Source: Corynebacterium sputi DSM 45148 (GTDB lineage: Bacteria > Actinomycetota > Actinomycetes > Mycobacteriales > Mycobacteriaceae). Taken from it: a stretch of 64,000 nucleotides of DNA. The notes beneath the pieces are model-generated. The model did not search any database. It saw only the letters and a list, made by a program, of their open reading frames with translations, and was not told where the DNA came from. The translations under genes were made by a program, and so were the position numbers. Location: NCBI RefSeq assembly GCF_000427865.1, contig NZ_ATYV01000012.1, positions 1 to 64,000 on the forward strand. Direction: 5' to 3'. This document shows positions 1-8,744 of the stretch, piece after piece (position 1 is the first letter of the stretch; the number at the start of each line of letters is the position of its first letter).

Positions 1-354
1 GAGAATCTGCAGGCCTTGTGCCAGCGGCACCACAACCTCAAGACCGACAAGCTCTTCGATGTCATCCGGTATTCCGATGGCCGCACCGTGTGGTCCTCTG
101 GCGCTGATGGAACCTCGGCGACGACATATCCGGCCGGACCTGCCAATGGTCCGGGTCGGGTGAGTGTGTCGGCGCGGCTTCGTCGTCGATCTGCTCGGGT
201 GCGTGACTACAACGAACAGCGCATGGGCGGGGCGGACCCGCCGAAGGAGGAGGGACTGCCGCCATGGGAGGAGCCACCACAGCAGGACTGCAAGGCACTG
301 CCTCCGGGCAAGTCCGCAGGTCCGCCTGACCCCGGCGAAAACGAAGGAGCTTGA
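1..354 (+). CDS. HNH endonuclease, C-terminal fragment (5' end outside window)
   Basis: The reading frame is open from base 1 and begins ENLQALCQRHHNLKTDK, which matches the zinc-binding end of the HNH nuclease fold found in the DUF222/13E12-type HNH proteins common in actinobacteria (the consensus is N-L-x-x-L-C-x-x-H-H-x-x-K-T). Only the final 117 residues are visible. After the HNH motif comes a Gly/Pro-rich, probably disordered tail ending in GENEGA. The gene is convergent with mycothione reductase, with about 50 bases between the two stops. The family is often multi-copy and its physiological role is mostly unknown. Confidence in the family is good. Whether the gene is intact upstream cannot be judged. 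Confidence 0.75.
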   Translation, partial: ENLQALCQRHHNLKTDKLFDVIRYSDGRTVWSSGADGTSATTYPAGPANGPGRVSVSARLRRRSARVRDYNEQRMGGADPPKEEGLPPWEEPPQQDCKALPPGKSAGPPDPGENEGA

Positions 355-404
355 AGCCGGTCATATGCCCGGGCGGTCAGCCATGCCCAGAGACGAGAGG
401 TGCT

Positions 405-1838
405 CTAGAACTCCAGGCCCAAGAGAGCGTTTTCCAGAACCTCCGGCAGTGCCGGGTGGATCCAATACTGGTTGGCCGCGGCGTCACGGCAGTCGATACC
501 AAACGCCATCATTTGGATGCACTGATGGACCAAGGTAGCGGCCTGCTCGCCGAGGAAGTGAGCTCCGAGGAGCTGTCCGGTCTGCTTGTCAGCGATGAGT
601 TTGCAGATCCCGTGCTTGTCTTCAAGAGCCCAGCCGTAGGCGACGTCGCCGTAATTCTGGACCTTGATGGTGATCTCGGTTCCGTTCGACGCGGCCCAGT
701 CTCGGGCCTCATCTTCGGTCATTCCCACTGCGCCCACCTGAGGGTGAGAGAAAACGGCGGCGGGAACGAAGTCATGATTAATGCTCCGAAGTTCATTGTC
801 GCCGTTGACGGTAGCGAGGACGTTATGGAACACGACCTTCGCCTCGTGGTTCGCGACGTGCTTGAGCTGGTGAGGGGAGGAGACATCGCCCAGGGCCCAG
901 ACACCTTCTGCGCCGGTGAAGCCGTGGGTGTCGACGTCGATGCGGCCGTCGGGAAGCAGTGCAACACCAGTGGATGCGACATTCATCTGGTCCCCATTGG
1001 GGGTGCGACCAGTGGCGACGAGAAGTTCGTCGCCCTCGATGGTTGTCCCGTCGGAGAGCTTCGCGATGATCCGTCCATCTGATTTCTCCTCAAGAGACTC
1101 GACGAGAGTCTCGGGGTGGACATCCCAGTTGGTCGATGCGACCTCGGTGAAACGAGAGGAGATGTCCGCGTCATGCTTGCGAAGGAGCCTCGAGGACCGG
1201 TTGACCAGGTGGACCTTGGTGCCGAGTCCGGAGAAGACGTGCGCAAACTCGCACGCAATGAATCCGGCTCCGAGGACAATCAGTTCCTTCGGCAGTTCCT
1301 GCAGCCGCATGATGTCCTCGTTCGTGCGGTAACGAACGCCGGACTCCTTGACCACGTCGGGGACCACGGGGCGAGCGCCGGCCGCAATGATCACCTGGTC
1401 GCCCGAGATGACCTTCTCCGCGGAACCCTGCCCGGTGCGGATGGTGCGAGGACCGACAAATGAACCGTGCTGGTCGTAGACGGTGATGTTCGGGGTCTCA
1501 TCGCCGCGTCGGTAGGCTTCGCCGCCGTCGGCGATGGCGTCGACACGCTGGGTAAAGACCCTATCCTGGATCTGCTTCCAATCAATCGAATCGACGGTTG
1601 CGTGAACGCCCAGCCGGGATGCTTCCCGGGCATTCTGTGCGGCGTCGGCGGCGAGGACAAACATCTTCGTCGGGATGCATCCGACGTTCATGCAGGTGCC
1701 ACCGAAACGGCCAGACTCGACGATTGCGATGGAGAGATCGTCGTAGGCAGGGGAAGGGATGGAGTTGCCGGAACCGGCGCCGATGATGATGACGTCGTAG
1801 TGAGCGTCAATCGTGTCGGTCTCAACCTGGTCGGACAT
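405..1838 (-). CDS. mtr: Mycothione reductase
   Basis: A 477-residue flavoprotein disulfide reductase that uses NADPH to reduce mycothiol disulfide, the actinobacterial counterpart of glutathione reductase, in the cytosol. Visible features are the N-terminal FAD-binding GAGSGN (about residue 20), the redox-active pair GGTCMNVGCIPTK (Cys49/Cys54), an internal NAD(P)H fold around IVLGAGFIACEFAH, the second FAD motif VWALGDVSSPHQLKHVA, and the C-terminal dimer-interface IHPALPEVLENAL carrying the catalytic His-Glu pair. The FAD motif GAGSGNSIPSPAYD is typical of Mtr and differs from lipoamide dehydrogenase. The start ATG has AGGAGA about 8 nt upstream. It probably forms a unit with the hydrolase gene upstream on the same strand, 28 bases away. 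Confidence 0.93.
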   Translation of the reverse strand: MSDQVETDTIDAHYDVIIIGAGSGNSIPSPAYDDLSIAIVESGRFGGTCMNVGCIPTKMFVLAADAAQNAREASRLGVHATVDSIDWKQIQDRVFTQRVDAIADGGEAYRRGDETPNITVYDQHGSFVGPRTIRTGQGSAEKVISGDQVIIAAGARPVVPDVVKESGVRYRTNEDIMRLQELPKELIVLGAGFIACEFAHVFSGLGTKVHLVNRSSRLLRKHDADISSRFTEVASTNWDVHPETLVESLEEKSDGRIIAKLSDGTTIEGDELLVATGRTPNGDQMNVASTGVALLPDGRIDVDTHGFTGAEGVWALGDVSSPHQLKHVANHEAKVVFHNVLATVNGDNELRSINHDFVPAAVFSHPQVGAVGMTEDEARDWAASNGTEITIKVQNYGDVAYGWALEDKHGICKLIADKQTGQLLGAHFLGEQAATLVHQCIQMMAFGIDCRDAAANQYWIHPALPEVLENALLGLEF

Positions 1839-1866
1839 TGTGATGTTCTCCTGTGGAGGTGTGCTG

Positions 1867-2907
1867 CTAGTTAACGTACTGACCGAGAAAGTCTACAGAT
1901 ATATCGAATGCACTGTCGCGCACTGGCTTTACTGATAGGTAGACATCGTGTCGGGCTGAGGGGATCTCCCGCTGTACCACCGTGGAGCCCAGGCGAGCGG
2001 AGTACTTAGCGATGGCATCGGTGTAAAGAACCGCATCGGAACTGTCTGTCTCTGGTCCATAAGGTTGGCTGACGGAGGAGGCGTCGGAGTACATGGACAA
2101 CGTCGGTACACCAGTGTCGATCCCACCGTGCACCTTCTTTTGCCCCTCGATCACCGCATTGACCCACGAGAACTTCTTCTCGACCCCGGAAAGCGGTTTG
2201 AAGTTCAGGTCAAAGTCCCACTCGCCGTGCTCATCCTTGTGGATGGAGAGCCCGTAGCCACCGAGGCTTGTCGGCGGTGTCCAGGTGTCTGGTGCCACCC
2301 GGGCAATCAGCGGAATAGCGAACTTATTGATGGCTAACGATATTCCCTTAAATGGGAGCTCCAACCAGGGACTATTCAGCATTGCTGCGGTTACCTTGGC
2401 ATGTCGTTCCGGATCAGTGGTTCGCAAACGGTCCAGCCACAACACCACCAGCAGGCCGCCGGTCGAGTGTCCAACAGGCACGATGCCATGGTGGCCAGCC
2501 TCGGAGATGGCGTCGAGTGAGGCGTTGAGCTCGACGTCGTAAAGCGAAAGATCGGTGATGTGGTGCCGGACTTGGCCCGGACGATGCGACCGTCCGCACT
2601 TGCGGAGGTCGAGCGCGTACACCGCGTAACCCTCAGCGTGGAAACGCTCTGCAACGTGAACCTGGAAGAAATAGTCAGACATGCCGTGCACGAACAGCAG
2701 CGCCGGGCGAGAGAAGAAACCATCCGCGGCGGCCTCATCGGCAGATGAATAGGGGAGGTAGCGGATTAAGGTCGCGAAGATGTCGGTCTCGCGATCCGGG
2801 TCGTCGCCCAGCGGCATCGTCGCGGCCTGGAAATCAGGCCCGAGGATGTCCTCCTCCCAACGCAGATCCGTGCCGGGAGTGGGAACCGAGAAATAGTCAG
2901 ATGTCAC
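1867..2907 (-). CDS. Alpha/beta hydrolase (serine aminopeptidase S33 / monoacylglycerol-lipase-like)
   Basis: 346 residues with an alpha/beta-hydrolase fold. The oxyanion-loop strand LLFVHGMSDYFF lies near residue 70, the nucleophile elbow GHSTGG near residue 145, and a late ARHDV supplies the likely catalytic His. An Asp in the LSMYSDASS segment is a candidate acid. The family hydrolyses ester or lipid substrates, and the true substrate is unknown. There is no signal peptide, so it is probably cytosolic. The start is GTG at 2907, preceded on this strand by TAGCCT with a 7-nt gap, which suggests a leaderless transcript. It sits just upstream of mtr on the same strand and may be co-transcribed with it. 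Confidence 0.8.
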   Translation of the reverse strand: MTSDYFSVPTPGTDLRWEEDILGPDFQAATMPLGDDPDRETDIFATLIRYLPYSSADEAAADGFFSRPALLFVHGMSDYFFQVHVAERFHAEGYAVYALDLRKCGRSHRPGQVRHHITDLSLYDVELNASLDAISEAGHHGIVPVGHSTGGLLVVLWLDRLRTTDPERHAKVTAAMLNSPWLELPFKGISLAINKFAIPLIARVAPDTWTPPTSLGGYGLSIHKDEHGEWDFDLNFKPLSGVEKKFSWVNAVIEGQKKVHGGIDTGVPTLSMYSDASSVSQPYGPETDSSDAVLYTDAIAKYSARLGSTVVQREIPSARHDVYLSVKPVRDSAFDISVDFLGQYVN

Positions 2908-2914
2908 GGCTCTG

Positions 2915-2920
2915 AGGCTA
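2915..2920 (-). promoter_or_regulatory. -10 hexamer TAGCCT for leaderless hydrolase mRNA
   Basis: TAGCCT fits the actinobacterial TANNNT -10 and ends 7 nt before the GTG start at 2907, so transcription would begin at or next to the start codon. Confidence 0.5.
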
Positions 2921-3060
2921 CCGGTCTATCCGCTGTAGTGAGGCCGGAAGCGAAGCTCATTGCGGAAACTGAGTGGGGCCTATGTCAGAATAGTTGGGTA
3001 ACCGTGAAATAGTCCGGGGCGACGTTCGGTCGCCGGCCCGGTTTCCAAACTCATCTAAGG

Positions 3061-4569
3061 ATGGCTACTGCCGTGTCTGAGAACAAGAATTCTGCCAAGG
3101 TCGGAGACGAGGTGGACGTTGCGCTGATCGGCGGCGGCGTCATGAGTGCAACCCTCGGAATTCTCCTGAAGGAACTCGAGCCGACCTGGACCCAGATCCT
3201 GTTCGAGCGCCTGGACGCTCCCGCCGAAGAATCCTCCTCCCCGTGGAACAACGCCGGAACCGGCCACGCCGCATTGTGCGAGCTGAACTACACCCCTGAG
3301 GTGAACGGCAAGGTCACCGCCGAAAAGGCCGTCAAGATCAACGAGCAGTTCCAGGTCTCTCGCCAGCTCTGGACCTCCCTTGTTGGCAACGGCACCCTCG
3401 GCGATCCGTCCGAGTTCATCAACGCCGTCGACCACACCACCTTTGCCCAGGGCGAGGATCAGATGGCGTACATGCGTCGTCGCTACGAGGTTCTGCAGAA
3501 CGAGCCGCTGTTCTTCGGTCAGGAAATGATCGAGGACAACGACCGTTTCTCGGAGCTCCTCCCGCTGATGGCTGAGGGTCGCGACTTCTCCACCCCGGTC
3601 TCCGCGATCCGTAACCCCAACGGAACTGACGTCAACTTCGGTGCGCTGACCAAGCAGTACCTGAAGGCTCTCGCCGAGCATGGCACGGAGCTGCGCTACG
3701 GCCACGAGGTCAAGACCATCAAACGCGAGGGTGGCAAGTGGGTCATCACCGTCAAGAACGTGCACACCGGTGACCTGCGCACCGTCCGCGCGAACTTCGT
3801 TTTCGTCGGTGCCGGCGGAAACGCACTGCCGCTGCTGCAGAAGGCCGGAATCCCGGAGATCAAGGGCTACGGTGGATTCCCCGTCTCCGGCCAGTGGCTG
3901 CGCTGCACCAATGAAGAGCTCATCGAGCAGCACGCTGCGAAGGTCTACGGCAAGGCTTCCGTTGGCGCACCGCCGATGTCCGTGCCGCACCTGGACACCC
4001 GCATCATCGACGGCAAGAAGGGCCTCATGTTCGGCCCGTACGCCGGCTGGACCCCGAAGTTCCTCAAGTCCGGTTCCTACCTGGACCTGGTCAAGTCGCT
4101 GCGCCCGAACAACGTCCCGTCGATGGTTGGCGTTGGACTTCAGGAGTTCGGTCTGACCAAGTACCTCATCACTGAGGTCGTCAAGAACTTCGACGCACGC
4201 ATGAACTCCCTCCGCGAGTACGTGCCGTCTGCCCGCAACGAGGACTGGGAGATCGTCCACGCAGGTCAGCGCGTGCAGGTCATCGCCCCGGCGAAGGCCC
4301 CTAAGTTCGGTTCTCTTGAGTTCGGTACCGCTGTGGTTAACTCCGCGGACGGTTCCATCGCAGGCCTCATGGGCGCCTCCCCGGGCGCATCCATTGCACC
4401 GGCAGTCATGATTGATCTGCTGGAGCGTTGCTTCCCGGCACAGGCTGATTCCTGGACCTCGAAGCTCAAGGAGCTCATCCCGTCCTACGGCCGCAAGGTC
4501 TCTGATGACAAGGGACTGCTGGAGCAGGTCTGGGACGAGTCCCAGTCCGTGCTGAAGCTGGAGCGTTAG
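3061..4569 (+). CDS. mqo: Malate:quinone oxidoreductase
   Basis: 502 residues. This peripheral-membrane FAD enzyme oxidises L-malate to oxaloacetate and passes electrons to menaquinone; corynebacteria use it as the main TCA-cycle malate-oxidising enzyme. The FAD fold [14 protein letters not shown] is near residue 22, followed by the family-typical [20 protein letters not shown] near residue 58 and a C-terminal [17 protein letters not shown]. The length matches the family. The annotated start is ATG 3061, but AAGG abuts this codon directly. GTG 3073, 12 bases further on, would sit at a more normal ribosome-binding distance and give MSENKNSAK, so the exact start is open. Confidence 0.95.
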   Translation: MATAVSENKNSAKVGDEVDVALIGGGVMSATLGILLKELEPTWTQILFERLDAPAEESSSPWNNAGTGHAALCELNYTPEVNGKVTAEKAVKINEQFQVSRQLWTSLVGNGTLGDPSEFINAVDHTTFAQGEDQMAYMRRRYEVLQNEPLFFGQEMIEDNDRFSELLPLMAEGRDFSTPVSAIRNPNGTDVNFGALTKQYLKALAEHGTELRYGHEVKTIKREGGKWVITVKNVHTGDLRTVRANFVFVGAGGNALPLLQKAGIPEIKGYGGFPVSGQWLRCTNEELIEQHAAKVYGKASVGAPPMSVPHLDTRIIDGKKGLMFGPYAGWTPKFLKSGSYLDLVKSLRPNNVPSMVGVGLQEFGLTKYLITEVVKNFDARMNSLREYVPSARNEDWEIVHAGQRVQVIAPAKAPKFGSLEFGTAVVNSADGSIAGLMGASPGASIAPAVMIDLLERCFPAQADSWTSKLKELIPSYGRKVSDDKGLLEQVWDESQSVLKLER

Positions 4570-4591
4570 TTCCTCTTGCCGATTCTGGCCT

Positions 4592-4627
4592 GAAGACCCG
4601 GACCCTGTTCAAGGGGTCCGGGTCTTC
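4592..4627 (+). terminator. Hairpin after mqo
   Basis: A near-perfect 14-bp inverted repeat (GAAGACCCGGACCC ... GGGTCCGGGTCTTC) with a short loop lies 22 bases after the mqo stop. No U-tract follows, so termination may be partial. Confidence 0.7.
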
Positions 4628-4645
4628 TGCTGTAAACATGGGTTC

Positions 4646-5767
4646 ATGACTGCTTCGACCGTTCCGGGGTACCCGTTCACCGCCATCGTTGGCCAGGACG
4701 ACCTGCGGCTGGCCCTGTTGCTCACTGCGATTTCGCCGGGTATTGGCGGTGTGATCGTCCGTGGTGAGAAGGGCACGGCGAAGACCACCACCGTCCGGGC
4801 CCTCGCCCCGCATCTGTCGGGGCGTTTGGTGAATCTGCCGCTGGGGGCGACGGAGGACCGAGTTGTCGGAAGCATCGATATTGAGACCGTGCTGACCACC
4901 GGTCACGCAACGGTCCAGAAGGGTCTGCTTTCTGAGGCTGACGGTGGGCTCCTGTATGTCGACGAGGTGAATCTCCTTCCGGACCACCTTGTCGATGTGC
5001 TTCTCGACGCCGCCTCCACCGGACGCATCACCATCGAACGCGACGGAGTGTCGCAGGTACAAGACACCTCATTTGTATTGGTCGGCACGATGAATCCGGA
5101 GGAAGGCGAGTTGCGCCCGCAGCTGCTGGACCGGTTTGGTCTGGCGGTAGATGTCGTTGCCTCACGGGAGCCGTCAGTGCGTGCACAGATCCTCCGCAGC
5201 CGGCTGAGCTATGAGGATGATCCTGTTGGGTTTGTGAGTAATTTCGCGGATGATGAGTCGGAACTGGGGGAGCGACTCGGCCGCGCGATGGAGCTGCTCG
5301 GCCAGATTGAACTTGACGACACGACTCTTGGGCGCATCGCGACGCTGTGCTCTGATTTCGATGTTGATGGCATGCGAGCGGATTTGGTGATTGCTCGTAC
5401 AGCCCGCGCCCATGCAGCGTGGCGCATCGCCGCTGATGGCGGTGATCTGCGGATCACCGATGAGGACATCCGAATCGCGGCCTTGTTTGCCTTGCCGCAC
5501 CGCCGGCGCCGCGACCCGTTCGACGAGCCAGGTATCAACGAAGATCAGCTTGACGACGCCCTGGACCACGCCCGCAACGACTTCCCCGACGAGCAGCCGG
5601 AGGATCCGGAGGAGCCGGAGTATGACGACTCTGCTGATCCGGAACAAACCGAGCAGCAGCAGACTCCCGACGGCACTGAAGCCGAGAAGGACACCTCGAG
5701 TGACGAGCAGGCTCCGACCCAGGCAGGAGGTCGCGCCGCACAGGGCGCACCCTTTCTCCGTTCGTGA
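4646..5767 (+). CDS. chlD: Mg/Co-chelatase AAA+ subunit, zero-frame product of chlD (ChlI-like)
   Basis: 373 residues read in frame 0. It is an AAA+ ATPase of the chelatase family that powers metal insertion into a tetrapyrrole; next to cobO/cobB/cobA the metal is probably cobalt for cobalamin. Visible features are Walker [10 protein letters not shown] (about residue 40), Walker [14 protein letters not shown] (about residue 105), the QLLDRFGL arginine region (about residue 155), and then a long acidic D/E/P/Q linker. The frame closes at TGA 5765-5767. In relatives such as the mycobacterial Rv2850c type this part is fused in frame to a VWA domain, which here lies in the +1 frame. The short product has what a free small subunit needs. 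No strong ribosome-binding site precedes ATG 4646. Confidence 0.8.
   Translation: MTASTVPGYPFTAIVGQDDLRLALLLTAISPGIGGVIVRGEKGTAKTTTVRALAPHLSGRLVNLPLGATEDRVVGSIDIETVLTTGHATVQKGLLSEADGGLLYVDEVNLLPDHLVDVLLDAASTGRITIERDGVSQVQDTSFVLVGTMNPEEGELRPQLLDRFGLAVDVVASREPSVRAQILRSRLSYEDDPVGFVSNFADDESELGERLGRAMELLGQIELDDTTLGRIATLCSDFDVDGMRADLVIARTARAHAAWRIAADGGDLRITDEDIRIAALFALPHRRRRDPFDEPGINEDQLDDALDHARNDFPDEQPEDPEEPEYDDSADPEQTEQQQTPDGTEAEKDTSSDEQAPTQAGGRAAQGAPFLRS
5725..5767 (+). promoter_or_regulatory. Candidate +1 frameshift region in chlD
   Basis: The region holds, in order, a perfect Shine-Dalgarno-like AGGAGGT (5725-5731), a small hairpin GCGCC (5733-5737) with GGCGC (5744-5748) around a 6-nt loop, the zero-frame codons CCC TTT (5750-5755), and the zero-frame TGA (5765-5767). 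A +1 slip of the CCC-bound tRNA onto CCT leaves Pro and then Phe in both frames, so the switch is silent at protein level and joins the conserved PF-x-VR motif. The SD-to-CCC spacing of about 18 nt is too long for the prfB-type mechanism unless the hairpin shortens it. The role of each element is inference. Confidence 0.45.
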
Positions 5768-6527
5768 GTTGAAGCTTGAAGGAGCGGGCTCGGGTACTTC
5801 GGGGCGTCGTTCGGCATCGACGGGTTCTCGCGGATCGACCGTTCGGGCGAAGCGTGGAGCCTCCGGGGTTCACATTCCGGGCACTATCGTTGCTGCCGCA
5901 GAGCGTGGCGCCCAGGTGCAGACGGGCCGAGTCCCCCTTTTGTCGACCGACCTGCGCGGAGCGGAAAAGCGAGGAACTGAGTCGAATCTGGTGGTGTTCT
6001 TGGTGGACGCTTCCGGTTCGATGGCAGCCAGGGACCGCCTCTCTGCGGTAACCGGTGCGGTCACATCGTTGCTTCGCGACGCGTATCAAAAGCGCGACAA
6101 AGTCGCCGTCGTTGCCTTCCGCGGCGCGGAAGCGGACATTGTGCTGCCCCCAACGAAGTCTGTCGATATCGCGGTGAAAAGACTGGAGAACCTCACCACC
6201 GGAGGTCGAACGCCATTGGCCGAAGGGCTGGCGTCGGTGGAGGAGATTCTGGCGAGGGAGAGCAGGCGCGAGCCGGAGCGCCGGGCCATGCTGGTGGTGC
6301 TGTCCGATGGACGGGCGACCGGCAAAAATGGCCGCCTTCGCGCACGCACCGTGGCCGACTCGATCCGCCGGAAGAAGCTTGCAGGCTCGATCGTCATCGA
6401 CTGTGAGAGCGGACGCGTAAAGCTTGGTCTCGCCGGGGAACTGGCGACCAGCTTGGGCGGGACTTTGGTGTCCCTCGGCTCACTCGACGCTGATTCAGTC
6501 GCCGGGGTCGTACGCGCCGGAATTTAG
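5754..6527 (+). CDS. chlD: VWA (medium-subunit) half of ChlD, reached only by a +1 shift
   Basis: 257 residues in the frame one base ahead of the upstream ORF. It opens [12 protein letters not shown], the conserved junction of single-chain ChlD proteins (PFxVRxL), and carries a complete von Willebrand A domain with the MIDAS DASGS in [10 protein letters not shown], the threonine of [10 protein letters not shown] and the aspartate of [11 protein letters not shown]. Joined to the upstream frame at CCC 5750 it gives a protein of about 626 residues, the usual size. There is no ATG/GTG with a Shine-Dalgarno near its 5' end (the first in-frame ATG is inside the VWA domain), so independent initiation is unlikely. 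The coding is clean to the end. It overlaps the convergent acetyltransferase gene by 4 bases. It could be programmed frameshifting, a recent mutation or a sequence error. Confidence 0.75.
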   Translation, partial: FSVRELKLEGAGSGTSGRRSASTGSRGSTVRAKRGASGVHIPGTIVAAAERGAQVQTGRVPLLSTDLRGAEKRGTESNLVVFLVDASGSMAARDRLSAVTGAVTSLLRDAYQKRDKVAVVAFRGAEADIVLPPTKSVDIAVKRLENLTTGGRTPLAEGLASVEEILARESRREPERRAMLVVLSDGRATGKNGRLRARTVADSIRRKKLAGSIVIDCESGRVKLGLAGELATSLGGTLVSLGSLDADSVAGVVRAGI

Positions 6528-6979
6528 GCCCTGCGCATGGGAACGTGAGGGATTCCCTCGTCCAGGAAATTTTCTCCATTGCGCTCGAACCCAAACGAGG
6601 AATACCACTTCTCGAGGTACTCCTGGGCATCCAGGACGAATACGCCACCTGATTGATCCAGCGCTTCCTCCATCAGGACGCTGGCGATGCCTTTGCCGCG
6701 CTCATCTGCAGCAACGCACACTCGGCCAATGCGAAGTGCGCCTTGTTCATCAGCATCCGGGAACACCCGGGCAACCCCAAGTGGCTCGTCCGACTCATCC
6801 CCGTACGCCACCAGATGCAGTGTGGTGGGTTCTGCGTCGGTGTCGTCGATTTCGGCGAAGGGTTGGCGCTGTTCGTGGACGAAGACGTCGACACGCAGCT
6901 TGTAGATGCGGTGCACGTCGATTGCCCGCAGATCAGTGAGGCGGGCGGACATGACGGTAACGGCGGGGCTTTCAGACAT
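6524..6979 (-). CDS. ElaA-family GNAT N-acetyltransferase
   Basis: 151 residues. The GNAT acetyl-CoA-binding loop RVCVAADERGKGIASVLM is at about residues 84-101, preceded by the ElaA-type N-terminal VFVHEQRQPFAEIDDTDA (about residues 32-50). Acetyl-CoA-dependent acetylation is expected; the substrate is unknown. A GNAT gene occupies the same place beside the chelatase gene in mycobacteria, which suggests stable neighbourhood rather than shared function. The start ATG 6979 is preceded by TAATCT with a 6-nt gap, a leaderless arrangement. Its 3' end overlaps the chlD stop by 4 bases on the opposite strand. Confidence 0.85.
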   Translation of the reverse strand: MSESPAVTVMSARLTDLRAIDVHRIYKLRVDVFVHEQRQPFAEIDDTDAEPTTLHLVAYGDESDEPLGVARVFPDADEQGALRIGRVCVAADERGKGIASVLMEEALDQSGGVFVLDAQEYLEKWYSSFGFERNGENFLDEGIPHVPMRRA

Positions 6980-6985
6980 ACCGAC

Positions 6986-6991
6986 AGATTA
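6986..6991 (-). promoter_or_regulatory. -10 hexamer TAATCT for the ElaA-type gene
   Basis: TAATCT ends 6 nt before the ATG at 6979 on this strand. It overlaps the last bases of the upstream lipoprotein gene, so the acetyltransferase can be transcribed separately. Confidence 0.5.
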
Positions 6992-7954
6992 CGGGCCGGA
7001 GTACCACTGACCGTTGGAGCACAGGAGTAGCCGTCCCTGCGCGTCCTGTCCGCCCTGCTCACCTTCTGTGCACGAACCTCCCAATTCTGCGGTGCCTGCC
7101 CCGCGGGGTGCAGGGCCGTAGACCCATGAGAATCCGGACGCGCCCATTCCCGTGCAGACGAGGTTGGAGCCGTCCGGCCCGGTCGCGGGCATGCCTGCCT
7201 GGCCCGCGGAGCAGGAAGCGCCGTAAGCGGGCGACGATGCCGCAGGTTGCTGGGTAGTAGTCGTCGTGGTTACTGCAGCAGTGGTCGCAGCGTCGGTAGT
7301 TTGCGTTGCCTCTGTTGTAGTGGACGGGTTCGGGCCGTCCGAGTGCCGCTCGCTCTTAGACTCGTAGTCTGCGAGGGAGATACGGGTTTCGCGTTGTTCT
7401 TCTATGGTGACCGTGCCGTCGTACCGGTAGAAACCGAATTTGGTCGGCTTCTCATTCTCAGGTATCTCGAAGATGTATTTGGCAGTCTCGGTCAGCCCGG
7501 GGCCCAGATCTACCAGGCACGACCCTTGATAGTTGACGGTAAATTCCTGGTCGCTTTGAGCGGTGTAGGCGCGGTCGCCAACATAGAGGTTCTCGCCAAG
7601 ATCTCCGCCGCACGTTGGGTTCATTGAGCCATCACCGGTGTTCTCGACCGTGGCTCCTACAACAACGTACGTGGCACCTGACCGGGGAGTCAGCACTGCT
7701 TCGGGGTCGGTGTAATCGCTCTGAATGAAAGGTTCAAGGTCGTCGGTGAGCTCCACGTAGTCGACGGTCATCGCTACGCCGTCGCCCTCGGCCTTCTCAC
7801 CGATTCCCGGCAATTCGGGGGCAGCGTCCTCGGCAGTGTTCGAGTCGTTGGTGTTGTTGACATCGGCGCCGGCTGGTGCCGTTCCGCCGTCCGAGCATGC
7901 ACTAAGAGTGAGCACGGACGCGGCGAGCGCCGCGAGCAGTGACAGCTTCTTCAT
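6989..7954 (-). CDS. DUF4352-type lipoprotein with Thr-rich linker and paired Cys repeats
   Basis: 321 residues from ATG 7954; the open frame extends 29 codons further but the lipoprotein signal MKKLSLLAALAASVLTLSAC fixes the start. Cleavage before Cys20 would anchor it to the outer face of the membrane. Residues of about 60-200 resemble the immunoglobulin-like DUF4352 fold (GVAMTVDYVEL ... YVVVGATVENTG). A threonine-rich stalk (TTAAVTTTTTTQQ) leads to two C-terminal copies of a motif G-x-S-C-[ST]-x-G-x-x-G ... L-x-C, each with a Cys pair. Its function is unknown. It lies between chlD and cobO but on the opposite strand, so a cobalamin role is not implied. Confidence 0.7.
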   Translation of the reverse strand: MKKLSLLAALAASVLTLSACSDGGTAPAGADVNNTNDSNTAEDAAPELPGIGEKAEGDGVAMTVDYVELTDDLEPFIQSDYTDPEAVLTPRSGATYVVVGATVENTGDGSMNPTCGGDLGENLYVGDRAYTAQSDQEFTVNYQGSCLVDLGPGLTETAKYIFEIPENEKPTKFGFYRYDGTVTIEEQRETRISLADYESKSERHSDGPNPSTTTEATQTTDAATTAAVTTTTTTQQPAASSPAYGASCSAGQAGMPATGPDGSNLVCTGMGASGFSWVYGPAPRGAGTAELGGSCTEGEQGGQDAQGRLLLCSNGQWYSGP

Positions 7955-8123
7955 TCTGGGGTCCTCTCCCAAAGGATCAAAGTCGATCAGAGTGTATTTC
8001 TGTGACCGACATATGGGATATCGTATTGGCCCGGAAATCACTCACCTGTTCGGGGTTGTGGACGCAGTACGGGTTAGGCTGATCCAGACAATTCAGGCCT
8101 ACCGACCTAGAAGGAGCCTTTTC

Positions 8124-8744
8124 GTGCCCCAAGGACAAGTCGCCCCGGAGAACATCCCCGATGACGGACTCACCACGAGGCAGCGTCGACAGCTTCCGAT
8201 TACTGCGGTGCACACCGGTACGGGCAAGGGAAAATCCACCGCGGCATTCGGCATGGGGTTGCGGGCCTGGAATCAGAGGATGGACATCGGAGTGTTCCAG
8301 TTCGTGAAGTCGGCGAAGTGGAAGGTCGGGGAGGAGTCCGTCTACAAGCGCTTGGGGGAATTTCACGACGAAACCGGCGAGGGCGGATCCATCCAGTGGC
8401 ACAAGATGGGCGAGGGCTGGTCCTGGTCTCGTAAGCGAGGTTCTGAAGAGGACCACGAGCGCGACGCGGCCGAGGGCTGGGCAGAGATCAAGCGACGCAT
8501 CCTGGCTGAGGAACACGACTTCTACATCCTCGACGAATTCACCTATCCGATTAAGTGGGGATGGGTGGATGTGGATGATGTCGTCGAGACGCTGCGTACC
8601 CGACCGGGTAAGCAGCACGTGGTGATCACCGGGCGCAATGCCGACCCGAAACTGATCGAGGTCGCAGATCTGGTCACCGTGATGGAGAAAGAGAAGCATC
8701 CGATGGATCAGGGGCGCAAGGGCCAGAAGGGCATCGAGTGGTAA
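8124..8744 (+). CDS. cobO: Cob(I)yrinic acid a,c-diamide adenosyltransferase (BtuR/CobO type)
   Basis: 206 residues from GTG 8124, which has AAGGAG 8 nt upstream; the longer frame from 7836 has no support. The enzyme transfers the 5'-deoxyadenosyl group of ATP to Co(I) corrinoid. Its P-loop HTGTGKGKSTAAFGMGLRAW is near residue 31, with the family motifs VFQFVKSAKWKVGE, WSWSRKRGSEEDHERD, DFYILDEFTYPIKWGW and HVVITGRNADPKLIEVADLVT. The length is normal for CobO. The stop overlaps the cobB start (GTG 8738) by 7 bases, so the two are translationally coupled. Confidence 0.93.
   Translation: MPQGQVAPENIPDDGLTTRQRRQLPITAVHTGTGKGKSTAAFGMGLRAWNQRMDIGVFQFVKSAKWKVGEESVYKRLGEFHDETGEGGSIQWHKMGEGWSWSRKRGSEEDHERDAAEGWAEIKRRILAEEHDFYILDEFTYPIKWGWVDVDDVVETLRTRPGKQHVVITGRNADPKLIEVADLVTVMEKEKHPMDQGRKGQKGIEW

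Noticed and set aside
7955..8123. Cobalamin riboswitch before cobO
   Set aside because: The 169-bp gap shows no B12-box-like segment or extended pairing; a normal SD (AAGGAG) is present.
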